From NCBI RefSeq assembly GCF_010093535.1, contig NW_022985200.1, positions 169,773 through 233,772 on the forward strand: 64,000 bases of DNA, read 5' to 3'. The notes below the pieces were generated by a model. That model was not told the origin of the DNA. It made no database searches and worked only from the letters and a program-made list of their open reading frames with translations. Positions 44,627 through 57,644 of the stretch are shown one piece after another. Positions within the stretch are counted from its first letter, which is position 1, and every line of letters begins with the position of its first letter. The translations under genes and the position numbers were made by a program. This stretch comes from Lindgomyces ingoldianus (lineage: Eukaryota; Ascomycota; Dothideomycetes; Pleosporales; Lindgomycetaceae).

Positions 44627-45546
44627 TAACGTACTCTACAGGCAAGTTGCTTATACGCCTAAGTTGCTTACTTTTACTAAGACTCTACTAAACTACTCTT
44701 CTTACACTAATGCATTCCTAATAACACTACTTAGATGTGCTAAAAGAACATTAGATATAGCTTATACTTTAAGCTTTTAAATAAGATATAACAGTTTTAA
44801 AGTAACATACTATAGCTATATATAAAATCTTTTAAAAGATAATAAATAACTAACATGCTAGATAAATTTTACAGGCTAATTCTATAGCTAACTTATAAAG
44901 GCTAGGAAATAATAAAAGTAGGTAATTATTAGGCATATACTTAAGCTATAACGTACTTCACGGGCGAGTTGCTCACACACCCGAGTCGCTTACTTTTGCC
45001 AAGACCCCACCCTAACAAACTCTATTATAGCCTATAACAACCCGCTCTAGCACTATATAGTATAGTACAGCCTAGAATATTATTTAGATACTACTTCTGC
45101 TTCTTACTTACACATTTACGTGTTATGCCTAGTCTAATTACACTGTCTACAGCGCCTTTAGAATAGCTTACCTACTTTAGCTTACACCTGCTTCTTTGCC
45201 TTCTTCCTGTTACTGCGCGCTCTAAACTCTTTTAAAGCTGTTAAGCGCAGGCTTTTCTAAATTATTAAGGTTTTTTCTGCCTTAATTTACTTTTTTTTAT
45301 ATAATTTATGTTATGTAGTAGCCTTATTAGCTGCTTAAAGCTTAGTAATTTTCTGTTACACTAATACTAGCTTATATATAATTATTACTGCCTTTTTTAA
45401 AACCTTTTTAAACACTTTAACTATAGAAGTTAGTAAACTATTTATATACTTCTAAATTTTTATTTTTATAAGCATTAATTATAACCTAAGTTCTAAGGTA
45501 TTACTTAGGGTTTACAACTACTAGAGCTTATTATATATAAGTAGTA

Positions 45547-47412
45547 ACGTACTTCATGGGCGAGTTGCTTACACACCTAAGTCGCTTACTTTTGCTAAGA
45601 CCCTACTACACTACTCTTCCTACACTAATGCATTCCTAACAACACTACTTAAATGTGTTAAAGAAACATTAGATATAGCTTACACTCTAGGCTCTTAAAT
45701 AAAACATAACACTTTTTAACTAACGCGCTGCAGCTATCTACAGAGTCTTTTAAAAGATAATAAGTAACTAACACACTAGATAACCTTTCTAAGCTAATTA
45801 TACAGCTAACTTATAAAAGCTAGATAATAATAAGAAGTAGGTAATTATTTAGCACATACTTAAGCTAAATGCGCAAGGATTTCCCCCTTAGCTAGTAGCT
45901 GTGGCTAATATAGCTAATTCTTTACACGCTAAGCACAATATAGGCTATGTTAGCATAAACTAGCCTAATATGTTTGTTAAGTGTTACCTAGAGCTTAAAG
46001 TAAAGTTTAAGTGTAAGTATAACTATAAAAAAGCTTTTTATAAGGATTCTATAGTAATTTAAGGCTAGTTTAACTTTATAGAGAATATTAAAGCTAAGTA
46101 TAGCATCTAAAATAATAACATGTACAACTTTAATAAGACAGAGTTTATAATAGGCTAGATATCTACTAGAGTAGTTGTTACAGGTTTAGAGAGATAAGGA
46201 CAGCTAAAAGTAGTTTAGCTAGGTAACTAGGAGTAGACAACAGCTATCTAGGGCATTAATGCTAAAGGGTAGGCTATTCTGCTCTTTATTATCTTCTAGG
46301 GTAGCAACTACCTTTTAAACTAGTACAAAAAGGAAAATCTACTTTAGAATTAAGTTATTATAATCTCTAAGCATAGCTAGACTACTAATTAGCTTAGTCT
46401 AGACTAGTTAAAGCACTTTAACGCGCATATAAAAAAGTGTACTGTTAGCAGCTACTATCTACTAGTTATTAATAGCTATAAGAGCTATAACTTACTTTAT
46501 TTCTAGTAATACTATAAAGATAATAAGATTATTACTATTTATATACTTTCTTACTTATTACACTTCTTATAGCTACTTAATGTAGGTTGTTTTACTTTTT
46601 TAAAGAAGGTGTATAAGCGCTAAGCTAAAAACTTTATACGCAACTAGATTACTTATATTATAAAAATAAAGTTCCTACTATGCTTTAAAGTAGCCTATAA
46701 TACTATAATTACTTCTAGTAATATCTAAGGAGAGTTTTAAAGCGCTAGATTAGTTTCTTTTAACTTATAATAAGTTATAATAGGCTTTAATGTAAAATTG
46801 TGCACTCTATTACTACTACTACCTGTATACAACAAGCTTTAGTAGTTGTAAACCCTAAGTAATACCTTAGAACTTAGGTTATAATTAATGCTTATAAAGA
46901 TAAGGATTTAAAAGCATATAAATAGTTTACTAACTTTTATAGTTAAGGTGTTTAAGAAGGTCTTAAAGGGGGCAGCAATAATTATGTATAAGCTAGTGTT
47001 AGTGTAATAGAAAATTACTAAGCTTTAAGCAGCTAATAAGGCTGCTACGCAACATAAATTACATAAAAAAAAGCAGATTAAGGTAAAAAAAACCTTAATA
47101 ATTTAAAAAGGCCTACACTTAACAGCTCTAAAGGAGTTTAGAGCGCGCAGTAATAAAAAGAAGGCAAAAAAGCAGGTGTAAGCTAAAGTAAGTAAGCTAT
47201 CCTAAAGGCGCTGCAGACAGTGCAATTAGACTAGGCATAACACGTGAATGTGTAAGCAAGAAGCAGAAGTAGTATCTAAATAATATTCTAGGCTGTACTG
47301 TACTATATAGTGCCAGAGCAGGTTGTTATGGGCTATAATAGAGTTTGTTGGGGTGGGGTCTTGGCAAAAGTAAGCGACTCGGGTGTGTGAGCGACTCGCC
47401 CATGAAGTACGT
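45547..47412. mobile_element. ACGTAC-type TIR element, complete long form, 1.87 kb
   Basis: ACGTACTTCATGGGCGAG to CGCCCATGAAGTACGT with TA on both sides (45545-45546, 47413-47414). Ends carry paired GAGT(T/C)GC(T/C)(T/C)AC motifs and a GCTAAGACCC or GGGGTCTTGGC block. The interior is colinear with the GGCC-type element at 35793 (for example the TAATAAGATTATTACTATTT block) and has no usable frame. Confidence 0.88.
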
Positions 47413-48637
47413 TAGTAGTAATAGAGTGCATAACTTTATATTAAAGCTTATTATAACCTATTATAAGTTAAAAGGAACTAATTTAGTGCTTTAAAACCTT
47501 CTTTAGATATTACTAGAAGTAATTACAGCATTATAAGCTACTTTAAAGCATAGTAAAAACTTTATTTTTATAATATAAGTTATCTAGTTATGTATAAAGT
47601 TTTTAGCTTAGCGCCTATACACTTTTTTTAAAAAAGTAAAACAACCTACATTAAGTAGCTATAAAAAGTGTAATAAGTAAAAAAGTATATAAATAGTAAT
47701 AATTTTATTATCTTTATAGTATTACTAGAAATAAAGTAAGTTATAGCTTTTATAGCTATTAATAACTAGTAGACAGTAGCTGCTAACAGTACACTTCTTT
47801 ATATGCGCATTAAAGTGCTTTAACTAGTCTAGACTAAGCTAATTAGTAGTCTAGCTACACTTAAAAATTATAATAACTTAATTTTAAAGTAGATTTTCTT
47901 TCTTATACTAGTTTAAAAAGTAGTTACTACTTTAAAAAATAATAAAAAGCAGAATAGCTTACCTTTTAGCATTAATGCTCTAAATAGCTGTTGTCTACTT
48001 CTAGTTACCTAGCTAGACAGCTTTTAGCTGTTCTTATCTCTCTAAACTTATAATAACTGCTCTAGTAGATATTTAGCCTATTATAAACCTTATTTTATTA
48101 AAGTTATACATGTTGTTATTTTAGATACTATACTTAGCTTTAATATTCTCTATAAAGTTAAACTAGCTTTAAATTACTATAAAAATTTTATAAAAAGCTT
48201 TTTTATAGTTATACTTACACTTAAACTTTACTTTAAGCTTTAGGTAACACTTAATAAACATATTAAGCTAGTTTATGCTAACATAGCCTATATTATGCTT
48301 AGCGCGTAAAGAATTAGCTATATTAGCCACAGCTACTAGCTAGGGGGGAAATTCTCACGCATTTAGCTTAAGTATATACTAAATAATTACCTGCTTCTTA
48401 TTATTATCTAGCTTTTATAAGTTAGCTATATAATTAGCTTAGAAAAGTTATCTAGCGCGTTAGTTACTTATTATCTTTTAAAAGACTCTATAAATAGCTG
48501 CAGTGTGTTGCTTAAAAAGTGTTATGTTTTATTTAAAAGCTTAGAGCGTAAGCTGCATTTAATATTCTTTTAACACGTCTAAGTAGTGTAGTAGGGTCTT
48601 AGCAAAAGTAAGCAACTTAGGTGTGTGAGCAACTCGC

Positions 48638-49242
48638 TGTTACGGTCTACGGTTGGACCAGCGTAACTCCACCGGCAGTGCTCCACAATCTAGCTGGATT
48701 GGAACAGGGCTCGCTTATGGCCCAATCGGAGGACACGGAGGCAGCACAGCTGCCTGCGATAATGGAAGAATGCACTATCTAATAAGACAAGGACAGATAC
48801 GCGTCTGGCAAGTTAGGCAAGTTAGGACAAGCTAAGCAGAAAAGGTTTACTATTAGACTTGCAGAACTTGCGCAAGCTTGTCTTAGCACCTTTTAAACAT
48901 GTATATAGTTTTTATTTTAAACACTATATAGAAAGTGTGTTTAACGTTTAGTTTATTCTTTATATAAACTAAGTAGCATTTAGCTTTCTAAAGAGCTGTA
49001 ATACTATTTGTATATCTTGCACTATATATACCTCTAATCCTGTCCAACAGGACTGTTTAACCTAGCCACTATACTGCCGCACACAGGGCAAACCACAATC
49101 TAGTCACTCTATTACCCCTCTATAGCCCATTAGCCTGTACATAGGACTATACACCCTACTAGATTAGCCTCTCTTCCCTGTCCTACCTACCCTCTAGGAA
49201 TACTACTAGACCTAAGTGCTTCCTAAAGCAAGGATTGTAACA
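48638..49242 (+). repeat. Gypsy-3 5' LTR
   Basis: TGTTACGGTCTACGG to TTGTAACA. The first ~190 bases are un-RIPed (GGACACGGAGGCAGCACAGC) and the remainder is TA-converted. A TATATATA box lies near 49020. Confidence 0.94.
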
Positions 49243-49299
49243 TTAAACACCTCCCCCTCTAAAAAGTATAACTACACAACACAACACAGACTCTAACAT

Positions 49300-50420
49300 A
49301 GCCTACACAGCCTTATTAGGATCTACAAAAGTTCCTAGTTAAAGTAAAGCTATTCTAGCAGAACAGATTAATACAATTTAGGACAACATTAAGAAACTCT
49401 AGCAGATTAGCAAAAAAAATAAAAAAAATTAGTAAATCTCTAACAAGAAATTATAAGTCTTTACTAAAAAGTAATAAAATTATAAAATACCCCTAGACTT
49501 ATAAGCCTCTAGAAGGCTACTAACCACACCTACTAAATACATAAGCTAAGAGTAGAGTTAGCAAAAGTTTAGAATATGTCTACTAAAAGATTAAGCAATA
49601 CAGCTAAAAAGACTTTAAGACTAGCCTCTTTAAAGCCCTTTAAAAAATTACTAAAAGACTTCTAACTATTCTTTACTAGATGCCACCTCTACATGCAATA
49701 CAACAAAGGAGCATTTTAAACTAACGCAGAAATAATATCCTAGATAGAACTACACCTAGAAGGACCCCCTGTAATATAGTTCTAACTACACGCAGATAAT
49801 TAGATAGACTTTAAAGCTAACAGCACACTACTTAACCCTAAAATAGAGGAAGTGTTTAGTAGCCTTAAAAACTTTAAAACAGCTTTAACAGCTATCTATA
49901 AAACTTTAGACAAAAAAAGAATTATAGCTAATAAGCTAGACACTATAAAACAAGCTAATAGCATAGTACAGAACTACGCAGCCTGTTTTAGAGAACAGCT
50001 AGCTATCTGTAGATAGAGGGACTAGAAGGCTCTATGCTGCATGTTTTATAATAGACTAAACAAACAGGTAAAGGACAAATTTATGCACATTAATAAGCTA
50101 ACTACTCTTAAAGATTACATTATAAAAGCAACAATCTATAACAATTACTATAGGGAACGCAAAAGAAAAAAAAATAAAAAGGAACTCTATAAAAACTAGA
50201 GTTTGTTCTAAAGAAAAAGAAGCTTCTATAATATAATAAAAAACTAATAAACCTTAGTTATGCAAAGCATACACAGAGCCCCCCCCTTAAAAAGAGCTAA
50301 GTTCTAGGACGCAATAAGCTGCCTCTAATAAAGGAATAAAAAAAGTAGCTAAAAGACAAGGCCTACCTAAACTATAAAAAAGTAGGACATTTTTACTAAA
50401 ATTACCTAGACTTCTAAAAG
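49300..50420 (+). pseudogene. Gypsy-3 gag remnant
   Basis: Readable in pieces and colinear with Gypsy-2 gag (for example LYMQYNKGAF near 49690). The zinc knuckle at 50361-50402 reads AYLNYKKVGHFY-stop-NY: the three Cys have become Tyr (TGC/TGT to TAC/TAT) and the His is kept. Non-functional. Confidence 0.7.
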
Positions 50421-50899
50421 AGAGAGAATAAAGATACTACTGTAATAATAAAAGCTATTACTACTAAATACAGCCTTACAGACAAGAAAATATTAGAAAG
50501 ATTAGACAATAAACTTTACTAGCAATGTAAAGGTAACTACTCTTTAAATAACTGCTCTAAAGCGTATTAAAAGGTAGCTATTTAAAATTTTAGTAGTTTA
50601 GACATAGTGTTACAGGACCTTATAATTTTTAAAGAATATAGAGAAGAGACTTAGATCTAAAGATATAGTATAAATGTTTAAAAAGAAGAAGAACAGTTCC
50701 CTCTCTAAAACTAAACCCCTAGTACTTTAGCAAAAGAACTCTCTAAACAGTTTTAGAAGTGTAAGTGCTAGAAGTATAGTTTATAACATAACTACCTAAG
50801 TTATTGCATAGTAATGCTCTATTAAATAAATGTTAGTAATAATTACCTTATGTTTAACATTATACAACAGATAGCTAAAGTGTAATATAACATTATAAA

Positions 50900-53800
50900 T
50901 AAAGAGAAATAATAGCAGTTTTTTACTAAAATCTAAGATTAAAAGCTAGAAGGACTAGGCAAACCTGCTAGGTTTAAAGTCCTAAGGCTAGCACTTAAAA
51001 AACCTAAGACGCTACTTCTAAGCCTTGCAATTAGCAGGAAAGCGCTAGTAATGCAGTAAAGCCACAGCTAGTGTGTACTCTGCAGGAGTAGTGCCTATGG
51101 CACTAACAACTGCTAATAGAAAAAACACCCTGTACAGGTAGTAGAAACGCAAGAATACCCTTAGTAGACTTAAGAGAGCCCCCTTAATACCCTATATAGA
51201 CTAGACAACTGTCTATACCCCTAGTACTAATGTACACAACAATATTGTATTAAACATTAGGACTATAAACATTAAGCAGGCTAGTAGCCTACATAGAAGA
51301 AGAACTATAACAGTTGCCTATAGCAGGGAACAGCCTTAGCTTGCAAAACCACAAACTGCTACACTTGCTAAACAGCCCCTCTCTATAAGCAGAAAGAATA
51401 GACAAAGTGTAATAAATAAGATAGTTGTAAGTTCTACTACTTCTAGTAAAAAGCAGTAAGAAAAGAAAATTACTTAACCTTACACTACCTAGTTAAGGAC
51501 TATAAATGTAAAGCAGCTAACTGCTATAATTAAAAACACTAGATTTATAAAGAAAAAAAGAATAAGTTTAATAATAACTTTTAAGACATTAACTTTTACC
51601 CCTTTTTAGATAAAGAAGTCCTACATAACATATTAGTTATAGTTGCTGTAGGATAAAGGACAGGACACAGTCTAACTACTACCTTTACGTACAAAGGATA
51701 GGAAGAATTAGCTCTAGTAGACAGTAAGTGCACCTTTACTACAATAGACAGAGATTAGGTAGAAAAATAAAGCATTCTATACTAAATTAAAACAGACCTG
51801 TTTAAGGTAACCCTAGCTAACACATTATTAATAGAATACAGCAAAGGATAGATTAACCTAGAAATGTATAAAAAAGACTTTAAAACCTTAAACACAAGAA
51901 ACTAGAAGTCTATAAACATACTTTTATTAAAAGGTAAGTATAACGTAATTTTAGGTTACAACTAGCTTAAAACACATAACTCTGCAATTAACTAGAGAAT
52001 AATAACTATAGAAACCTCTAATAACTACGCACACATAACCTAGTTAGCATGCTATAATAATTAATGCCTAGTCCACAAACAAGCAAAACAAGGCAGCAGT
52101 TACTACCCTAAGAAAAAAAAACCTTAAAGGTTCTCTTACTAAAAGCTAGAAGCTTAGGTTATAAGAATAATAAAAAAGAAACTAAAAAAAGTCTCTTACA
52201 AAGAACTTAAAAATAACAAAGATGTAAAATAAGTTAGAATCTTTTAAATTTAGAATAAAGGCAGCATCCTCTTTAAATATAAAGATTATAAAGATATGTT
52301 TAAAACGCTAGAAGATCTAGAAGAACTCCTACTACACTAACCCTAAAATTATGCTATTAACTTAGTAAAAAACTACAACCTAAAGACCTATAGGCTTTAC
52401 CCCCTAACAAGGGCACAGAAGGAGGCTCTACAGGAGTATGTTAATTAGATGTTAGCATAAGGCTATATCTAAGAAAGCTATAGCCTAGTAGCGTTAGCAG
52501 TAGTCTTTACAAAAAAAAAAGGAGGAAAAATCTGCGTTTGTTAGAATTATAGAACCCTAAATAAAAACATAATCTAAGACTAATTTCCCTTACTAATTAT
52601 ATAAGACATTATAAACTAACTAAAAGGAACCTAGTACTTTACAAAGTTTAACGTACAAAACAGATTTAACAAATAAGAATAAAGAAGGGAGACAAGTAGC
52701 TTACAGTGTTTAGAACTCTATAGGGACTCTATAAACTACTAGTAATGCTGTTTAGGCTAACAAACGCCCTAGCAACATTTTAGTAAATTATTAACACAGC
52801 TCTTAACCTATATCTTAATGTCTTTACCTTAGTATACCTAGATAACGTCCTTATCTACTTAAAAGATACCTTAAAAGATTACGTACAGAAGGTACAAAAG
52901 GTCTTAGAGCAGCTAAGAAAGTACAGACTCCACCTACAGCTCTCTAAGTGCAAATTCTATGTTGCTAAAACAGAATATTTAGAATTTATAATTAATAGTA
53001 AAGAAATAAAAATTAACCTAGCTAAAGTATAAAAGGTACTTAAATAGCTAGAACCTACTACAACTAAGAAGGTTAAAGGATTCCTTAGTCTAATAGGGTA
53101 CGTTAGATAAATAATTAAAGACTACTTAAAAATTACAATCCCTCTAACTAACGCTACTATAAAAGAACAAGCTATAGCAAAGTTTATCTAAACCCTATAA
53201 ATAAATAAGGCGTTTATAGCATTAAAGCAGGCTATAACAGCAAAACTAGTGCTAAGAATGTACAACCTGCAGTTAGATACTAAGATCCACACTAATGCAT
53301 CCTTAGAAGCCAGCAGAGCCACCTTCTACTAGAAACAGGAGGACAGCAAATAGCACCCTGTAGCTTATTATTCTGCTAAGTTTGCTAGGCCTAAAGCTAG
53401 TTATAGCATACCTAACAAAGAACTTAAAGCAATATTAAACGCAGTTAGGGTCTAGGCTACAGAGCTACACAGGATAGCAAAACTATTCTAGATTATAACT
53501 AACTACGCAAACTTAGTTATATTTCTAACAGTAAAGAAACTCTTGCTAATGCACATAAGATAGGCTATAAAACTAGCATAGTTTAACTGTACTATTAAGC
53601 ATGTTTTAGGAACGCAAAACTAGTAGGCTAATGCCCTTAGCCGCAGACCTAATTACTTTAATAAGAAAAAAAAAGAAACTAAGGAATTTACTCTCTTTAA
53701 AGAAACTAACAAAGAATAAGTCTATAATAGACCCTAACCTATAGAAGAATCCTGCATGCTTACAGCTAGTAAGCAGGGATAGAAGAACCTAATTTAGGAA

Positions 53801-54950
53801 TACTATAAATTACTAATGTTTAGACATCTAGGGATAGGCACCCTTTAGAAGAAGCTAAGGGCTGCTATACTACAACAAATACTAAAGATAAAGCAACTGT
53901 GCACTCAAGTGCTTAGAGAATGTAATATCTGTAATAAGAATAACCTATAAAGACATAAAACCTACAGATACCTGCAACTAATTAAAGCCCTAAAGTTGCT
54001 ATAGATAATAATTACTATAGACTTTATTACAGGCTTACCCCTGTTAAAAGAACTAGGTACAGACAGAATGTGCAATATAATTACAGTAGCACTTAATAAA
54101 ACTACTAAATACCTATATACCTAGCCCTTAGAAAAAATAATAACAGCTAAGAAATTTATTTATAAATTAAAACAAAACATTATATTAGTACATAGATGCC
54201 CTTAGACTATTATCTTTAACTAAGACAAATTGTTTACTAGCAAATTCTAGAAGGCAGCTATGCAACACCTAGAAATAACACACAAGCTATCTACAGCCTA
54301 TTATCTACAGATAGACAGCTAAACAGAAAGGGCAAATGCTAAAGTAGAAAAATACCTAAGGAAGTATGTTTTACACACTTAGCATAATTAGGCAGAGTGG
54401 CTCCTAATAGCGCAGCTAGCTATTAATAATGTAGAGTTAGCTACAACTAAAGAAACTCTATACAAAGCTAACTTTAGATATAACCCCTACTATAAGCTAT
54501 AAGAAAATTAACCTACAGACCTACAAAAGTCTATAGACTAGTTATTAAGCTTATAAAACATACATAAAAAGTTAGTAATAGAAGCTAAGATTAGCAGAGA
54601 AGCAATAGAGAAGTACGCAAACTAGTTATAACAGCTTAGACTAGAAATCTACCTAGAGGACTATGTGTATCTTAATACTAAGAACTTTAAAATACCCTAA
54701 CCCTTAAGAAAGCTAGCAGAGAAAAAGATAAGACTATATAAAGTCTTATAAACTTAATAAAATAATTACAAACTTAAGCTTCCTTTACATATAAAGATAC
54801 ACCTATAGTTTTACGTCTCTAAACTAAAAAAAGCACCTAAGAAGATTCTCTTATCTGCATAAAAATAGAAAGACAAGGAAACTAAGTATAAAGTAAAATA
54901 AATTATTAAAGACTAAAAGAATAAGAAGGAATTCCTAGTAAAATAAAAAG
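50900..54950 (+). pseudogene. Gypsy-3 pol remnant (RT, RNase H, integrase)
   Basis: Reverse transcriptase: AVVFTKKKGGKI near 52498 and VYLDNVLIYLKD at 52831-52866 (YLDD to YLDN). RNase H at about 53250-53660: HTNASLEASRATFY, VAYYSAKFARPKASYS, then ANALSRR. Integrase from 53740: HLGIGTL, CNICNKNNL zinc finger, IDFITGLPLL near 54010, SKF and STAYYLQID near 54290, and AKVEKYLRKYV near 54345 (catalytic-Glu region). Lys-rich C-terminus. Protease was not placed. Several frames are needed, so indels as well as RIP stops are present. Confidence 0.83.
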
Positions 54951-55099
54951 AATAGCTTACTAGTAAGAACACATAGAAACTAGTTAAGAACTTGCAGAAC
55001 GCGCAGTAGTTAGTACAAGCGTACCTTTAGGCTTGTCTAACAGAAACTAGCTGGGCGATAAGGCACCTATATTAAAAGGAACAGTTAACGCGTTATTAC

Positions 55100-55600
55100 T
55101 AGATAGCAGCAGCCTTTAGAGACAAGTTCTAGCTAATAAAGGTTGTAGAGGAGAATAACCCTCTACCTCTGCCTCTAGAGCTTCTATCTTGTCTAAGGAA
55201 GAGAAGTCCTTCTTTAAGTACTTTGCACAACAAGCCTCTAACAGGTCTAGTAACTTTTAAATATAATTCTGTTTAGAACACTTCTTATCTCTTGCCTTTA
55301 GTGTCTCCTAGCTTTAATGTAGCATTTCCCCTTATAGACAAAGCTGCTCTTAATCCTAAGCTAGCTGCTTATTTAGCAGGACACAGTTCTTAGCCTGTAA
55401 GGCCTCTGTAGACTAAAGGAGTTTCTCCCTCTCCCTCTCTAAACACTCCTACGCAGTATTAGATATAAAGGCGTTGCACCTGTTATTCTTTTTTACGCAT
55501 TTAACGCACCTGTCTAATAATAGAGTTAACACGCAAGACAACCCTAAAGATTAGCAAGCACTATAAGGCCTTATCTTTGTCTAGTAAAAAGGATTAAAAC
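55100..55600 (-). pseudogene. Antisense ORF (aORF) of Gypsy-3
   Basis: Minus-strand frame opposite to gag-pol, between pol and the 3' LTR. It reads LSCVLTLLLDRCVKCVKKNN, then RCNAFISNTA (motif at about 55465-55550). A Glu/Gln/Lys/Leu-rich segment follows (ECLEREREKLL, STEALQAKNCVLLNKQLA) and a tail LKKDFSSLDKIEALEAEVE. The same motif order occurs in Gypsy-2. It suggests a small Cys cluster (C-x2-C-x6-C type) plus a coiled coil. A few RIP-type stops interrupt it. Product and function unknown. The start was not located; promoter activity antisense from the 3' LTR is an assumption. Confidence 0.65.
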
Positions 55601-55756
55601 AAAGGGCAACATAAGAATAATAGAACAAGCAAGACTAATAAGCTATTTAGTCTAAAAAAGATAAATGTTAAAGATGCTTTCTAGTAAGTAGCTGCCTACC
55701 TTATAAATAAACCTATGCTAACACAGTTGTGTGAGCAGAGCGGCAAGGACGCCGCT

Positions 55757-55773
55757 AGGGAGAAGGGGCAGCG
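55757..55773 (+). other. Gypsy-3 polypurine tract
   Basis: AGGGAGAAGGGGCAGCG directly before the 3' LTR. Confidence 0.8.
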
Positions 55774-56378
55774 TGTTACAGTCTACAGTTAGACTAGCGT
55801 AACTCCACCAGCAGTGCTCTACAATCTAGCTGGATTAGAACAGGGCTTGCTTATAGCCTAATTAGAGGACACAGAGGCAGCACAGCTGCCTGCAATAATA
55901 GAAGAATGCACTATCTAATAAGACAAGGATGGATACGCGTCTAGCAAGTTAGGCAAGTTAGGACAAGCTAAGCAGAAAGGGTTTACTATTAGACTTATAG
56001 AACTCACGCAAGCTTGTCTTAGCACCTTTTAAACATGTATATAGTTTTTGTTTTAAACACCTTATAGAAGGTGTGTTTAATATTTAGTTTATTCTTTATA
56101 TAGACTAAGTAGCATTTAGCTTTTTAAAAAGCTGTAATACTATTTGTATATCTTGCACTATATATACCTCTAATCCTGTCTAACAGGACTGTTTGACCCG
56201 GCCACCATACTGCTGCACACAGGGCAAACCACGATCTGGTCACTCTATTACCCCTCCATAGCCCATTAGCCTGTACGTAGGACTGTACACCCTACCGGAT
56301 TGGCCCCTCTTCCCCGTCCTACCCACCCCCTAGGAATACCACCAGACCCGAGTGCTTCCCGAAGCAAGGATTGTAACA
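55774..56378 (+). repeat. Gypsy-3 3' LTR
   Basis: 605 bases. The outer third is un-RIPed (CCCGGCCACCATACTG, CACCAGACCCGAG-type sequence) while the inner start is TA-converted, the mirror of the 5' LTR. Confidence 0.94.
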
Positions 56379-57179
56379 CTCGCCTGTGAAGTACGTTATG
56401 CATAAGAATTTTTCTCTTAGCTAGCAGCTATAGCTAATATAGCTAATTCTTTACATGCTAAGCATAATCTAGGCTATATTAGCATAAACTAGCCTAGTAT
56501 ATTTATAAAGTGTTATCTAAAGCTTTAAGTAAAGTTTTAAGTATAAGTATAGTTAGTAAATATCTAGCTTAGTATAAAGCCTATTTTATTAAAGTTATAC
56601 ATGTTATTATTCTAAATGCTATACTTAGCTTTAATATTCTTTATAAGGCTAAACTAGCTATAAATTACTTTAGAATTTTATAAAAAGCTTTTTTATAGTT
56701 ATTCTTATACTTAAACTTTACTTTAAGCTTTAGATAACACTTTATAGATATACTAGACTAGTTTATGCTAATATAGCCTAAATTATGCTTAGCGTGGAAA
56801 GAATTAGCTATATTAGCTACAGCTACTAGCTAAGAGAAAAATTCTTACACATATAGCTTAAGTATATGCTTAATAATTACCTACTTTTATTATTACCTAG
56901 CTTTTATAAGTTAGCTATAAAATTAGCTTATAAAAGCTATCTAGTGTGTTAGTTATTTATTATTTTTTTTAAAAGACTGTATATATAGCTGTAGCATGTT
57001 ACTTTAAGTGTGTTACATTTTATTTAAAAGCCTAAAGTATAAGCTATATCTAATGTTCTTTTAGCATGTCTAAGTAGTGTTATTAGGAATGCATTAGTGT
57101 AAGAAGAGTAGTTTAGTAGGGTCTTAGCAAAAGTAAGCAACTTAGGTGTGTAAACAACTTGCCTGTAGAGTACGTTATA

Positions 57180-57380
57180 TGTTTGCAATAGTCACACAAT
57201 AGTCAGATGGGTCGTCATCATGGTCGGATGGGTCGTCACCATAGTCGTATGCATCTCACCATGGTCTGTTGCCAAGACTCACCCACTTATTTCGCATATA
57301 TATAGACTCCTACAAAGGACTCCTCTAGCAATGAATTCAATCCAGTTCCTCATGCCTCTGGTGCTTCACATAGCTTCACA
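57180..57380 (+). repeat. Left LTR of the gag element
   Basis: Begins TGTTTGCA, contains several GTCGTCAxCATGGTCGGATG direct units and a CATATATATAGACTCC box, and ends GCTTCACA. The next bases are GTTATGAGCCCGGC. Confidence 0.8.
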
Positions 57381-57394
57381 GTTATGAGCCCGGC
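57381..57394 (+). other. Primer-binding site of the gag element
   Basis: GTTATGAGCCCGGC directly after the LTR. It is the un-RIPed form of the GTTATAAGCCTAGC next to the copia-2 LTR. Confidence 0.7.
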
Positions 57395-57644
57395 AATCGC
57401 TTGCTCGTCAATCGAGCTGTTTTCAAACCTATACTAAACAGAGCTCCTTTGACACCCTGCGTACAATTGTGACCTCTTTGTCACGCCCTACCACCTCAAA
57501 GTCGCTCTTTTGCAGCACTTTAGGTATCTTTTAAGACCAATCTTGACCTTTTGGTCTAAAGAGGCGACTCAAAGTCTCTACTTCACCAGTCGCATCAATC
57601 GCGACCTCTACAATCTCCTGAGCACGCTACCAAAGCTCTCGAGC

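Larger units (their letters stand above)
48638..56378 (+). mobile_element. Gypsy-3: complete Ty3/gypsy retrotransposon, RIPed
   Basis: 605-base LTRs at 48638-49242 and 55774-56378, perfect CTCGC duplication (48633-48637 and 56379-56383), polypurine tract before the 3' LTR, and gag, RT, RNase H and integrase in order. An antisense frame lies between pol and the 3' LTR. It inserted in the right terminal module of a TIR element. The copy is full length, unlike Gypsy-2, and serves as the reference for that element's deletion. Confidence 0.94.
44951..56396. mobile_element. ACGTAC-type TIR element, long form (second level of nest)
   Basis: Pieces 44951-45544, 47415-48637 and 56384-56396, bounded by TA at 44949-44950 and 56397-56398. 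In reverse orientation relative to the element at 45547; homologous stretches match it as reverse complement. It was hit by that element at a TA inside AAGTAG-TA-GTAGTAATAG and by Gypsy-3 in its right terminal module (CTCGC duplication). Confidence 0.82.
44629..57175. mobile_element. ACGTAC foldback element (outermost of nest)
   Basis: Left part 44629-44948 (ACGTACTCTACAGGCAAG after TA at 44627-44628). The right part resumes at 56399 (TGCATAAGAATTTTTCTC) and ends GTAGAGTACGT at 57175 before TA. The insertion point of the next element is CTTAAGCTA-TA. Its arms match the 1.2-kb foldback copy. No frame. Confidence 0.8.
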
